DNA of 64,000 nt, taken from an uncultured Oscillospiraceae bacterium. Lineage in GTDB: Bacteria; Bacillota; Clostridia; Oscillospirales; Acutalibacteraceae. The notes beneath the pieces are model-generated. The model was not told where the DNA came from. It did no database searches and worked only from the letters and a program-made list of their open reading frames with translations. The stretch is taken from positions 57,280-121,279 of the forward strand of contig CABUKB010000003.1 in assembly GCA_902492045.1 (NCBI GenBank). The letters are read 5' to 3'. The position numbers and the translations under genes are program-made. Positions 8,619 through 16,254 of the stretch are shown in pieces (positions within the stretch are counted from its first letter, which is position 1; every line of letters begins with the position of its first letter).

Positions 8619-8647
8619 TTGAATCTTTGGCAAATGTGGCGTACAAT
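8619..8647 (+). promoter_or_regulatory. Sigma-A promoter for the EEP-family gene
   Basis: TTGAAT (8619-8624), 17-nt spacer, TACAAT (8642-8647). Transcription would start near 8654, after the ATG at 8627, which rules out that ATG as translation start. Confidence 0.65.
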
Positions 8648-8680
8648 ACAAGTAGAATTGGTGATGGGGAGGATCCGGCG

Positions 8681-9508
8681 TTGGATGCGTGTATCAAAGT
8701 GGCTTCGTTCAATATCAAACGGGATTCCCGCTTTCAGGGGACACATGGTTGGCCATACCGCCGGGAATTGGTCGCCGACATCATACGAAAGTCGGGGCTG
8801 GCGATCATCGGCGTTCAGGAACTTCTTCCTACCATGCGGGAGGATCTGCATACATTGCTCCAAGATTACCATATTTTCGGCGACGGGCGCAAACGCAATC
8901 GCAGCAATGAACAATCCGCCATTTTACTGCGGGATCACGATACCCGGTTTCTCGGCGGCCAGACTTTTTGGCTTTCCAAACATCCCGAGCAATCCGGTAG
9001 CCGCGCTTATTTTTCAATGTTTCCCCGTATTTGCACGGTCTGCGAGGTGTTTGTGCAGGAATACGGACGGTCGATCCGGGTCTTTAACACGCATTTCGAC
9101 CATATATGCAGTCCCGCCCGCACGTTGGGGGTCCGCATTATACTGGAGTATATGCACCGTATGAACGAACGATCTCCCATGCCCTGTATTCTCATGGGGG
9201 ATCTCAACGCGCCGCCGGACAGCAAACCCATCCGGATTCTGCGGGAAAACCGGCATGCCTATCCGGACATTCACCTCAACTACGCTTATGATCTCATAAA
9301 AAACCGAACGGCCGCCAATACCTATCACGGTTTTACCGGCCGAATGACGCCTCGTCCCCCCATCGACTATATTTTTGTCAGTGACGAATTCATAATCCGG
9401 GACGCCTATTTGGACACCACACATGCCGGCGGATTATACCCTTCCGATCATTTTCCTCTGGTTGCGGAATTGGGGCTTAAAAAGCAAGTGGTGGAATTGG
9501 CCGGGTAA
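8681..9508 (+). CDS. Endonuclease/exonuclease/phosphatase (EEP) family protein
   Basis: A metal-dependent phosphodiesterase fold shared by exonuclease III, DNase I and inositol phosphatases; the substrate cannot be told from sequence. Signature segments in order: ASFNIKRD, GVQE, NTHFDH, MGDLNAPPDS, IDYIFVSDEF and PSDHFPLVAEL (catalytic Asp/His). The start is taken at TTG 8681, which has GGGGAGG 8 nt upstream and lies after the probable transcription start; the protein is then 275 aa. It is monocistronic, with promoter before and terminator after. Confidence 0.85.
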   Translation: MDACIKVASFNIKRDSRFQGTHGWPYRRELVADIIRKSGLAIIGVQELLPTMREDLHTLLQDYHIFGDGRKRNRSNEQSAILLRDHDTRFLGGQTFWLSKHPEQSGSRAYFSMFPRICTVCEVFVQEYGRSIRVFNTHFDHICSPARTLGVRIILEYMHRMNERSPMPCILMGDLNAPPDSKPIRILRENRHAYPDIHLNYAYDLIKNRTAANTYHGFTGRMTPRPPIDYIFVSDEFIIRDAYLDTTHAGGLYPSDHFPLVAELGLKKQVVELAG

Positions 9509-9533
9509 AAGAAGACGAAAAGACAGACGATCC

Positions 9534-9577
9534 CTGTTTTGGATGCCGAAATGTGAACTACTGGCATCCAAAAACAG
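9534..9577 (+). terminator. First hairpin after the EEP gene
   Basis: Arms 9534-9547 and 9563-9577 pair with one bulged A. There is no T-run directly behind it; it probably works together with the stronger hairpin at 9601. Confidence 0.4.
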
Positions 9578-9600
9578 CGTGATTCGGCTTTGAAGACCGA

Positions 9601-9650
9601 AAAGCAGCATGACCGGCGGAATTGGTTCCGCCGGTCATGCTGCTTTTTAC
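9601..9650. terminator. Bidirectional terminator between EEP gene and nagB
   Basis: A perfect 21-bp stem (9601-9621 with 9626-9646) around TTGG. The A-start and T-end of the arms give a T-run in both directions, serving the EEP gene (+) and nagB (-). Confidence 0.85.
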
Positions 9651-9717
9651 CCAATTTGCCGGTCCGGCCGGCGATTTGGCGTTTTACATACAAGAGGCTT
9701 TTGCACCAAGCGAAGGC

Positions 9718-10446
9718 TTATCCCAGCAGAGAGGCAGCCGGCTCGTCCAGCATGACCGTGACATGCGGATGCAATTGGAGGATAGATGCCGGGCACTGCG
9801 GATCCACCGGCCCCTGAATCATATCCTTGACCGCCTGCGCCTTGTCCGCCCCGGTAGCGATAATCAAGATGGCCCGCGCCTTCATAATCGAGCCGATTCC
9901 CATGGTCAGAGCCTGGCGGGGAACATCTTTGACGTCGGCAAAAAAGCGTTTGTTGGCGTCGATGGTGCTTTCCGTCAGATTCACAACATGGGTTTTCGGC
10001 GGAAACACCGTGGTGGGTTCATTAAAAGCAATATGGCCGTTCCGGCCGATTCCAAGAATTTGCAGGTCGATGCCGCCGGCCTCTTCGATCATCTTTTCGT
10101 AATCCGCGCATTCTTTTTCCGGATCCGAGGCGGTGCCGGACAGGACGTGAATGCTCTCCTCGGGAATATTGATATGTTGAAACAGATTCTCATGCATGAA
10201 ATAATAATAGCTTTGATCGTGCTCGTGCCCGAGTCCCACGTATTCGTCCAGGTTAAAGGTCGTCACTTGAGAATAATCCACAGCGCCTGCCCGATAGAGC
10301 TCCGCCATTTTCCGATAAGTCGGAATCGGCGTGGAACCCGTCGCCAATCCCAAGACGCAATCCGGCTTGGCGATCACGGTGGCGGCAAATAAGGTCGCAC
10401 CGGCGGCCCCAATAGCATCCGTGCTGGCATAAACTCTTACATTCAT
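9718..10446 (-). CDS. nagB: Glucosamine-6-phosphate deaminase
   Basis: Converts glucosamine 6-phosphate to fructose 6-phosphate and ammonia, linking amino-sugar catabolism to glycolysis. At 242 aa it is a normal-length NagB. Motifs: LGLATGSTPIPTYRKM (phosphate loop), FNLDEYVGLGHEHDQSY (catalytic Asp region) and GIGRNGHIAFNEP. A TATACT -10-like hexamer lies about 40 nt upstream of the ATG. nagA is not adjacent, so the gene stands alone here. Confidence 0.95.
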   Translation of the reverse strand: MNVRVYASTDAIGAAGATLFAATVIAKPDCVLGLATGSTPIPTYRKMAELYRAGAVDYSQVTTFNLDEYVGLGHEHDQSYYYFMHENLFQHINIPEESIHVLSGTASDPEKECADYEKMIEEAGGIDLQILGIGRNGHIAFNEPTTVFPPKTHVVNLTESTIDANKRFFADVKDVPRQALTMGIGSIMKARAILIIATGADKAQAVKDMIQGPVDPQCPASILQLHPHVTVMLDEPAASLLG

Positions 10447-10650
10447 ATTGGATCTTCCTTTCTGATAATTTTCTACTTTGACCAGTATACACCATCATTT
10501 TAAAAAACACCAGCCCATCCGGTCTTTTTCTTTGCCAAATCGGACGGGATGTTCTTGTTAAATATCCTGTACTTATCACCAACGCCGGATCCATTCATAA
10601 ACTGATAGAGAACCACACCCCACTATATGGCAAAAAGGAGAGTATGCGCT

Positions 10651-10935
10651 TTGGATAACAAGCATTGCGGCATGAATCATTATTACATGACGCGAACGAA
10701 CCGTTCCGGGCATTGTTCCGGAAGCCGTCCGTCTCAGACCAGAGGGCCTGCAGTGGCAGCTGTTCCCGCCACTGTCGAATGTACACCGGACGGCCAACCC
10801 ATGGCACTGGCCATGGCGTATGTCCCCATTCAGGTGCTGAACACCATTTACGATCCGCAGGAAGGTTTCTGCCAGGGGACCATTTTCCCCGAACTGAACA
10901 AACCTTGGATGGTAGGAGGGGTCAACTGTGGATGA
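10651..10935 (+). CDS. cotJA: Spore coat-associated protein CotJA
   Basis: First gene of the cotJ operon, whose products assemble at the inner spore coat in Bacillus. The conserved CotJA part is the last about 55 residues (AYVPIQVLNTIYDPQEGF, then GTIFPELNKPW). The first 35 residues are Arg/Ser-rich and not conserved. TTG 10651 has AGGAG 10 nt upstream; ATG 10627 lies before that binding site and was rejected. CATAAACT near 10597 resembles a sigma-E -10 element (inference, weak). Overlaps cotJB by 8 nt. Confidence 0.88.
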   Translation: MDNKHCGMNHYYMTRTNRSGHCSGSRPSQTRGPAVAAVPATVECTPDGQPMALAMAYVPIQVLNTIYDPQEGFCQGTIFPELNKPWMVGGVNCG

Positions 10936-11182
10936 AAAAACGATGCGTTGCCGTATCCACGCCTATGATTTCGCCATTCTCGAAATGGAGATGTATTTGG
11001 ACACCCATTGCGACGATACCCAAGCGATGGAAAAGCGCCGGGAACTGCAGGAAAAACGAGCGGTACTAGTCGCAGAATACGAGAGCCAGTTCGGTCCCTA
11101 TATCGTCACCAGCAATCAAGTAAACGGCGACCGGTGGTCATGGATATGCAATCCGTGGCCCTGGGATTACAAGGAGGGTTAA
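10928..11182 (+). CDS. cotJB: Spore coat protein CotJB
   Basis: Small 84-aa coat protein of the cotJ operon. Recognised by the HAYDFAILEMEMYLDTH start, the EYESQFGPY segment and the Trp-rich end WSWICNPWPWDYKEG. Starts at GTG 10928 within cotJA, with TAGGAGGGG about 9 nt upstream, so translation is likely coupled. The position between cotJA and cotJC confirms the call. Confidence 0.93.
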   Translation: MDEKTMRCRIHAYDFAILEMEMYLDTHCDDTQAMEKRRELQEKRAVLVAEYESQFGPYIVTSNQVNGDRWSWICNPWPWDYKEG

Positions 11183-11185
11183 TCC

Positions 11186-11803
11186 ATGTGGGAGTATGAA
11201 AAGAAATTGCAGTATCCGGTCAAAATCACCCGCCCGAATCCCAAATATGCGAAAATCATTATCAGCCAATACGGCGGACCCGATGGAGAACTCGGTGCTT
11301 CTATGCGCTATCTGAGCCAGCGGTATGCTATGCCCTATCCGGAATTGAAAGGCTTGCTGACGGATATTGGCACAGAGGAATTGGCCCACTTTGAAATGAT
11401 TGCCGCTATGGTGCACCAGCTCACTCGGAATATGACCCCCGAAGAGATTGTGCGTTCGGGCTTTGACACCTACTTTGTCGATCACACCGCCGGCATCTGG
11501 CCGCAAGCCGCATCCGGTGCCGCTTGGACCGCCAACTATATTCAAAGCAAAGGGGACGTTATCACCGATATGCACGAGGATATGGCGGCCGAACAAAAGG
11601 CGCGTACCACCTATGACAATCTGCTCCGTCTCATCGACGATCCGGACATCCGCGATCCCCTGAAATTTCTGCGGGAACGGGAGATCGTACATTATCAGCG
11701 TTTCGGCGAAGGGCTGCGGATTGCGACCGACCATCTCAACAGCAAGAATTTCTATGTCTGCAATCCCAGTTTTGATAAGAACTGCGGAAAGAAAACCTGC
11801 TGA
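11186..11803 (+). CDS. cotJC: CotJC, manganese-catalase family spore coat protein
   Basis: A four-helix dimanganese catalase-like protein of the spore coat, expected to dispose of hydrogen peroxide. The 205-aa sequence has ferritin-like metal-ligand segments: ELGASMRYLSQRYAM, GTEELAHFEMI (Glu and His ligands), DMAAEQKARTTYDNLL and REREIVHYQRFGE. AAGGAGG lies about 9 nt before ATG 11186. Last gene of cotJABC, followed by a terminator. Presence of the operon supports a spore-forming lineage. Confidence 0.94.
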   Translation: MWEYEKKLQYPVKITRPNPKYAKIIISQYGGPDGELGASMRYLSQRYAMPYPELKGLLTDIGTEELAHFEMIAAMVHQLTRNMTPEEIVRSGFDTYFVDHTAGIWPQAASGAAWTANYIQSKGDVITDMHEDMAAEQKARTTYDNLLRLIDDPDIRDPLKFLREREIVHYQRFGEGLRIATDHLNSKNFYVCNPSFDKNCGKKTC

Positions 11804-11824
11804 ATTATGTGCAGATGAAAGTCG

Positions 11825-11862
11825 AACAGGGAGCCGATGGTATATCGGTTCCCTGTTTTCTC
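11825..11862 (+). terminator. Terminator of cotJABC
   Basis: A 14-bp stem (11825-11838 with 11844-11857, one G-U pair) is followed by TTC and further T. Confidence 0.8.
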
Positions 11863-11927
11863 TGTTTGCCCACTTCTGCGGTATATTCTTCCGTATATGG
11901 GCGGGGGAAACCCTGTCCGTTGTGTCT

Positions 11928-12845
11928 TTACAAGCCGTAAACATCGGGGTTTTTCAGAAGAGCGCGTATCCCCTGCTTTTGTGCCAGCCAGGAATCGAAG
12001 GCTGTGGCGCTTCCCGCCGCCACACCGACTTCCAGCGCCGTTTTGTAATCGCCCGACTGCATCCATCCGAATAGAAACCCCGCCACCATCGAATCTCCCG
12101 CTCCTACCGCATTGACTGCTTGTCCAACCGGCGGTACGGTTCTGTGACCCCTTCCGGTTTCATCAAGGAGCCACGCCCCCTTTTCTGCCAGCGAAACCAG
12201 CACGTTTTGCGCCCCCATCGCCTGGAGGCGGCGCCCATAGTACTCCGCCTGCTCCACATGATCGACCGTAACTCCGAACAAATCCCCCAACTCATGCTGG
12301 TTGGGTTTAATTAAAAAAGGGCGAAAGGGCAGCGTTTTCATCAGCAGCTCTCCCGCCGCGTCCACAACGACCCGGATCGCCTTCCCCTTTGTCTTGTGCA
12401 AAATCCGCTCATACATGTTCGAGGGCAAGGCAGGTGGTACGCTGCCTGCAAGAACCAGAGTGTCGCCATCATCTAAATCTTCGACCTGCTTCAGCAGGGC
12501 TTCCACTGCACAAGCAGGAACGGGGGGACCAATGCCATTGATTTCGGTCGGACAGTCGGTTTTGATTTTGATATTGATGCGCGAATCTCCTTTATCCAGC
12601 CGGACAAACGCCGTACTGCAGCCTTCCTGTAGCAGCATGGATTGAATCCGCTCGCCGGTATACCCCGCCACAAAACCCAGTGCGCGGTTTGCCATCCCCA
12701 ATCTGGTGAGCATAATGGAAACATTGACACCTTTACCGCCCGGGTGCCAGGCCTCTTCCTCCGGGCGGTTGACACTTCCCATCTTCCATGCCGGTATCGT
12801 CGCCACATAATCCAACGACGGATTCATCGTTACCGTATAAATCAT
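11928..12845 (-). CDS. fruK: 1-phosphofructokinase (PfkB family)
   Basis: Phosphorylates fructose 1-phosphate to fructose 1,6-bisphosphate after PTS uptake of fructose; tagatose-6-phosphate kinase is the close alternative. The FruK-type start MIYTVTMNPSLDYV, the HPGGKGVNVSIML sugar-binding motif, the SRINIKIKT segment and the C-terminal catalytic NAVGAGDSMVAGF are present. ATG 12845 is chosen because AGGAG lies about 9 nt upstream; 305 aa. No fructose PTS gene is next to it; the MFS gene upstream on the same strand is separated by about 280 bp. Confidence 0.88.
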   Translation of the reverse strand: MIYTVTMNPSLDYVATIPAWKMGSVNRPEEEAWHPGGKGVNVSIMLTRLGMANRALGFVAGYTGERIQSMLLQEGCSTAFVRLDKGDSRINIKIKTDCPTEINGIGPPVPACAVEALLKQVEDLDDGDTLVLAGSVPPALPSNMYERILHKTKGKAIRVVVDAAGELLMKTLPFRPFLIKPNQHELGDLFGVTVDHVEQAEYYGRRLQAMGAQNVLVSLAEKGAWLLDETGRGHRTVPPVGQAVNAVGAGDSMVAGFLFGWMQSGDYKTALEVGVAAGSATAFDSWLAQKQGIRALLKNPDVYGL

Positions 12846-13114
12846 ATCCGCTTCTCCTGCTCTCACCGAATAAACCACACAAGGATTTTCTAGAAACCTT
12901 CTTATACCACTGGGGCATATCCCATCAATCCCAAACCCACGATTATGGCGGACAGAACAGAAAGAATCGGGTTCCCGCTCGGTTTATCGCGATATGTTCC
13001 AATCCACTTGTCCCTTCCCGAATTCTCCGATACCTCTGCCATGATAGCACACGCGGCGCACTGCCGCAAGGCACATGATGATGTTCAAAAAATACTTAGA
13101 CCGCCAGCAACCGA

Positions 13115-13145
13115 AATGACCCACCGTTATAGCGGCGGGTCATTC
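13115..13145. terminator. Hairpin overlapping the MFS stop codon
   Basis: Arms 13116-13126 and 13133-13144 with one A-C mismatch. The TAA of the minus-strand MFS gene (13127-13129) sits in the loop. TATTTTT follows on the plus strand; no T-run follows on the minus strand. Confidence 0.45.
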
Positions 13146-14389
13146 TGTATTTTTGCCGGGTTAGAGGATTTCCGCAGAAAGACAATCCCGATGACAAGCA
13201 AAAGAGGAAAAATCACCGCCACTGCCAAACCGGCCCGCAGTCCCCACTGGTCCGGTGCCATCCCGCTCTCCTGCATGACACCCTGCAAAAACGGCAGGCG
13301 CTGTGCTGCATCCGACACCGCTCCGGTCAGCCAGGGGCCGAGGGAACAGCCGAGATCCCCTGCCAGAGCCAACAATCCGAATAGAGCGGTTCCAGCCCCG
13401 GGAAACCGGGCCGCCGAAAGGCTGATGGTGCCCGGCCACATCAGGCTGACCGACAAACCGCAAAAAGCACAACCCAACAGGGCCGGCAGGGGCGAGGGAA
13501 CCAAAACGGTAACTCCATAGCAGACGATGCAAAGCAAGGCGCTCAACAACATAGCCCTTTTTAAATCAAAACGGCTGCCCCAGATACCGTATATCGTCCG
13601 TCCAACCCCCATGAGGAGCCCGAAAAGACAAGGGCCGAGCAAATCCCCCATCAGCTTGGGCACACCCAGGCCTTTTTCGGCAAAAAGAGAGGACCATTGA
13701 GACATGGATAATTCGGCCGCTCCCGCACAGAGCATCATCAAAAGCGCGATAAAGAAGATCCGGGAGGAAAAAAGATGTCTCAAGGGAATTTTATCCTCTT
13801 CAGAGGGCGGCGGCATCAAAGGCATCCGGATAACTCGGAATAAATTGGTCAAAGGCACCAACGCCCACAAGAGAGGATACACCCACCAGAACCCGTCTCC
13901 GGTAAAACCGATGCATACCGTCGTGACCAAAATGACCAGCACCTGCCCCCAGGAATAAAACGCGTGGAGCAAGCTCATGGAAGAGGCTTTTGCCTCGCTG
14001 GGCAGAGAATCGACGATGGGACTGATGAGGACTTCGATCAAACCGCCGCCCACGGCATAGACCACCACGGCAGCCGTCAGTCCAATATAGGGTTCGGCCA
14101 GAATCCCCGGTAAGATCCCCAGCATGATCAGCCCGATGGCAGCGGCTGCATGCGCGATAACGAGACAGGCACGGTAGCCGATCTTATCGACGAATTTGAC
14201 CGACAGCAGATCCACGACCAGCTGGATACCGAAGGTCAGCAGGATCAGGCGTCCGATCTGTTCAAATGAAATATGATAGTCCGCCTGAAAGGTCACGAAA
14301 AACAGTGGAGCTAGATTGGCAATGATCGCCTGCACAATATAACCCCAATAACAAGCGTGCAGCGTGCAACGATAGGTCGGCTTTTTCAT
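13127..14389 (-). CDS. MFS transporter (sugar/FucP-like)
   Basis: A 12-helix inner-membrane secondary transporter of about 420 aa. Hydrophobic segments alternate regularly. The QADYHISFEQIGRLILLTFG start, the VKFVDKIGYR loop 2-3 motif and GGGLIEVLISPIVDSL in the middle resemble FucP/NagP-like MFS proteins of Clostridia; the substrate is not deducible. ATG 14389 has GGAGG about 9 nt upstream. It diverges from the hydrogenase operon, sharing a 380-bp intergenic region. The terminator hairpin overlaps its last codons. Confidence 0.82.
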   Translation of the reverse strand: MKKPTYRCTLHACYWGYIVQAIIANLAPLFFVTFQADYHISFEQIGRLILLTFGIQLVVDLLSVKFVDKIGYRACLVIAHAAAAIGLIMLGILPGILAEPYIGLTAAVVVYAVGGGLIEVLISPIVDSLPSEAKASSMSLLHAFYSWGQVLVILVTTVCIGFTGDGFWWVYPLLWALVPLTNLFRVIRMPLMPPPSEEDKIPLRHLFSSRIFFIALLMMLCAGAAELSMSQWSSLFAEKGLGVPKLMGDLLGPCLFGLLMGVGRTIYGIWGSRFDLKRAMLLSALLCIVCYGVTVLVPSPLPALLGCAFCGLSVSLMWPGTISLSAARFPGAGTALFGLLALAGDLGCSLGPWLTGAVSDAAQRLPFLQGVMQESGMAPDQWGLRAGLAVAVIFPLLLVIGIVFLRKSSNPAKIQNDPPL

Positions 14390-14587
14390 AGACAATTTCC
14401 TCCGTGGTTTTGCCCGAACAACGTACCTGATTTTTGATCGGTTGTCAAGAGAAAATGAAAAATCTCCTTCGGGCTGCCCTTCCCTCCCCCATGACCGATC
14501 CCTCTCGAGACATGCTGGTTTTTTATGGGAAACACCGTGAAAAAACGCGGATTTTGCGGAAAAAAAGAGTTAGTTTGAACTACCTCA

Positions 14588-14616
14588 TTGCAAAAAGGAA
14601 ATAGGTCATGTATAAT
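14588..14616 (+). promoter_or_regulatory. Sigma-A promoter of the hydrogenase operon
   Basis: TTGCAA (14588-14593), 17-nt spacer, consensus TATAAT (14611-14616). No recognisable Rex operator overlaps it. Confidence 0.75.
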
Positions 14617-14622
14617 GAATAA

Positions 14623-14768
14623 CATTGAGCTCATCCTGCCCTTGGGCAGGATCTGGGGGTGAATCATAGAGATTTGCTTCTGCGCGCCGGCGCTTGTCCG
14701 CCGGCCGAAATCAGACAAACGGGTTGAAGAAAATTCGGTCTCCAAATTCTCAAGGAGGAATCGGCAAG
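14623..14768 (+). promoter_or_regulatory. About 145-nt structured leader of the hydrogenase operon
   Basis: Two stem-loops are visible: 14633-14640 with 14645-14652 (8 bp, CTTG loop) and 14686-14692 with 14699-14705 (7 bp). A 22-codon frame from GTG 14659 to TGA 14727, with AGGA 7 nt upstream, spans the second hairpin. Neither hairpin has a terminator T-run, and no known riboswitch was recognised. Regulatory function is inference. Confidence 0.4.
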
Positions 14769-15266
14769 ATGCAAAAAAAGATCAGCACTCTCCCTTTTAA
14801 GGGGACCCCGGAGCAGGAGGAAAAACTCCGGGCCGTCATCGCTGAAAACCGGCAGGATCCCAGTCGCCTGATGGGGGTCATGCAGCAGGCGCAGGATATT
14901 TACGGATATCTGCCTTTTGAGGTCCAGCAGATGATCGCCGAAGGCATGAATGTGCCGTTGGAAAAGGTGTATGGGGTGGCGACATTTTACGCGCAGTTCG
15001 CCCTCTCGCCCAAAGGCGTGTATAACATCTCGGTCTGTCTCGGCACCGCCTGTTACGTCAAAGGATCCGGCGATCTGTTCAACAAACTCAGCGAAACCCT
15101 CGGGATCGGTTCGGACGAATGCACCGAAGACGGCAAGTTTTCCCTGACAGCCTGCCGCTGTATCGGCGCCTGCGGCCTGGCACCGGTCCTCACGGTCAAC
15201 GACGATGTTTACGGACGACTGACCGTGGACGATATCCCCGGTATTTTGGCCAAGTACGCCGACTAG
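14769..15266 (+). CDS. hndA: NAD(P)-dependent [FeFe]-hydrogenase, NuoE-like [2Fe-2S] subunit
   Basis: Electron-transfer subunit of the cytosolic electron-bifurcating hydrogenase, homologous to NuoE/HydC. A thioredoxin-like fold carries one [2Fe-2S] cluster. The ligands are seen in VCLGTACYVKG and CRCIGACGLAPV (C-x4-C and C-x3-C). The N-terminal NuoE helix bundle includes LMGVMQQAQDIYGYLPFEV. ATG 14769 has a perfect AAGGAGG 10 nt upstream; 165 aa. The next gene begins 1 nt after its stop codon. Confidence 0.95.
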   Translation: MQKKISTLPFKGTPEQEEKLRAVIAENRQDPSRLMGVMQQAQDIYGYLPFEVQQMIAEGMNVPLEKVYGVATFYAQFALSPKGVYNISVCLGTACYVKGSGDLFNKLSETLGIGSDECTEDGKFSLTACRCIGACGLAPVLTVNDDVYGRLTVDDIPGILAKYAD

Positions 15267-15267
15267 T

Positions 15268-15816
15268 ATGCGGGAACTGTCTTTGAACATACTCGATATC
15301 GCCCAGAACTCCCTCGCGGCCGGTGCCACCCTTGTCACTTTGACCGTGAAGGAGGATAAACAGGCGGATTTATTGCGCCTTTCCGTCGAGGACAACGGGC
15401 GCGGCATGGATGCGCAGACCTTGGCAAAGGTCCGGGACCCTTTTTACACCACCCGTACCACCCGCAAAGTGGGGATGGGCATTCCCCTGTTCCGCATGGC
15501 GGCGGAGATGACCGGCGGTCGCCTCGATATCGCATCACAGCCGGGTAAGGGAACGGCGGTAACGGCGTCGTTCGGTTTGTCCCATATCGACCGCATGCCC
15601 CTGGGGGATATGATCGGGACCATCACCGCCCTGATCCGTTTGAATCCGGAAGTGGACTTTGTTTACCGTCATACGGTGGACGGCCGTTCTTTTCAGATGG
15701 ACACTCGCGAACTGAGGGAACAGCTCGGCGATGTCCCCCTCTGTGAGCCGGATGTGATGGAGTGGATCGACAGTTATTTAAAGGAAAATGAGAACCAGCT
15801 TGACGGCACCGCCTGA
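15268..15816 (+). CDS. Histidine kinase-like ATPase domain protein in the hydrogenase operon
   Basis: A stand-alone GHKL ATPase domain of 182 aa. N box ILDIAQNSLAAGA, G1 DNGRGM, F-box-like DPFYTTR and G2 VGMGIPL are all intact. There is no dimerisation/phosphoacceptor His domain, sensor domain or membrane segment. About 60 residues follow the ATPase fold, without clear similarity to known domains. Sits between hndA and hndB, an arrangement common in clostridial hydrogenase operons; its role (kinase, maturation or regulation) is not established. No response regulator is nearby. Confidence 0.85.
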   Translation: MRELSLNILDIAQNSLAAGATLVTLTVKEDKQADLLRLSVEDNGRGMDAQTLAKVRDPFYTTRTTRKVGMGIPLFRMAAEMTGGRLDIASQPGKGTAVTASFGLSHIDRMPLGDMIGTITALIRLNPEVDFVYRHTVDGRSFQMDTRELREQLGDVPLCEPDVMEWIDSYLKENENQLDGTA

Positions 15817-15864
15817 CGGCGGCGCGCCGTCCCCATTCTGATACTTGAACTAGGAGGTATCCCT

Positions 15865-16236
15865 ATGAAAACGATAGCAGAACTGCAGGCCATCCGGGAA
15901 AAAGCCCGGGAGAAAATGGCTGTGCGGGAGGGCGCGGAAGCCGAGACCCGTGTCGTGGTCGGCATGGCCACCTGCGGCATCGCCGCGGGCGCCCGTCCGG
16001 TCCTCAACGCCTTTGTGGATGAGGTGGCCAAACGGCATCTCACCGGAGTGACCGTCACCCAGACCGGCTGCATCGGCATGTGCCAGTTTGAACCGATCGT
16101 TGAGGTGCTGATGCCGGGCAAGGAAAAGGTCACATATGGAAAAGTGACCCCGGATAAGGTGGAACGGATCATTGTCGACCACCTGGTCAACGGCAATCCC
16201 GTGACGGAATACACCGTCGCGAATCTGATGAAATAA
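15865..16236 (+). CDS. hndB: [2Fe-2S] ferredoxin-like hydrogenase subunit HndB
   Basis: Small 123-aa thioredoxin-like ferredoxin subunit of NADP/NAD-reducing hydrogenases. Cys-containing segments ATCGIAAGARPV and TGCIGMCQFEP fit HndB. A charged N-terminal helix (about 25 residues) precedes the fold. AGGAGG lies about 9 nt upstream of ATG 15865. It probably carries electrons between the flavin subunit HndC and the catalytic subunit. Confidence 0.92.
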   Translation: MKTIAELQAIREKAREKMAVREGAEAETRVVVGMATCGIAAGARPVLNAFVDEVAKRHLTGVTVTQTGCIGMCQFEPIVEVLMPGKEKVTYGKVTPDKVERIIVDHLVNGNPVTEYTVANLMK

Positions 16237-16254
16237 CGCGGGAGGGAAAAACGG

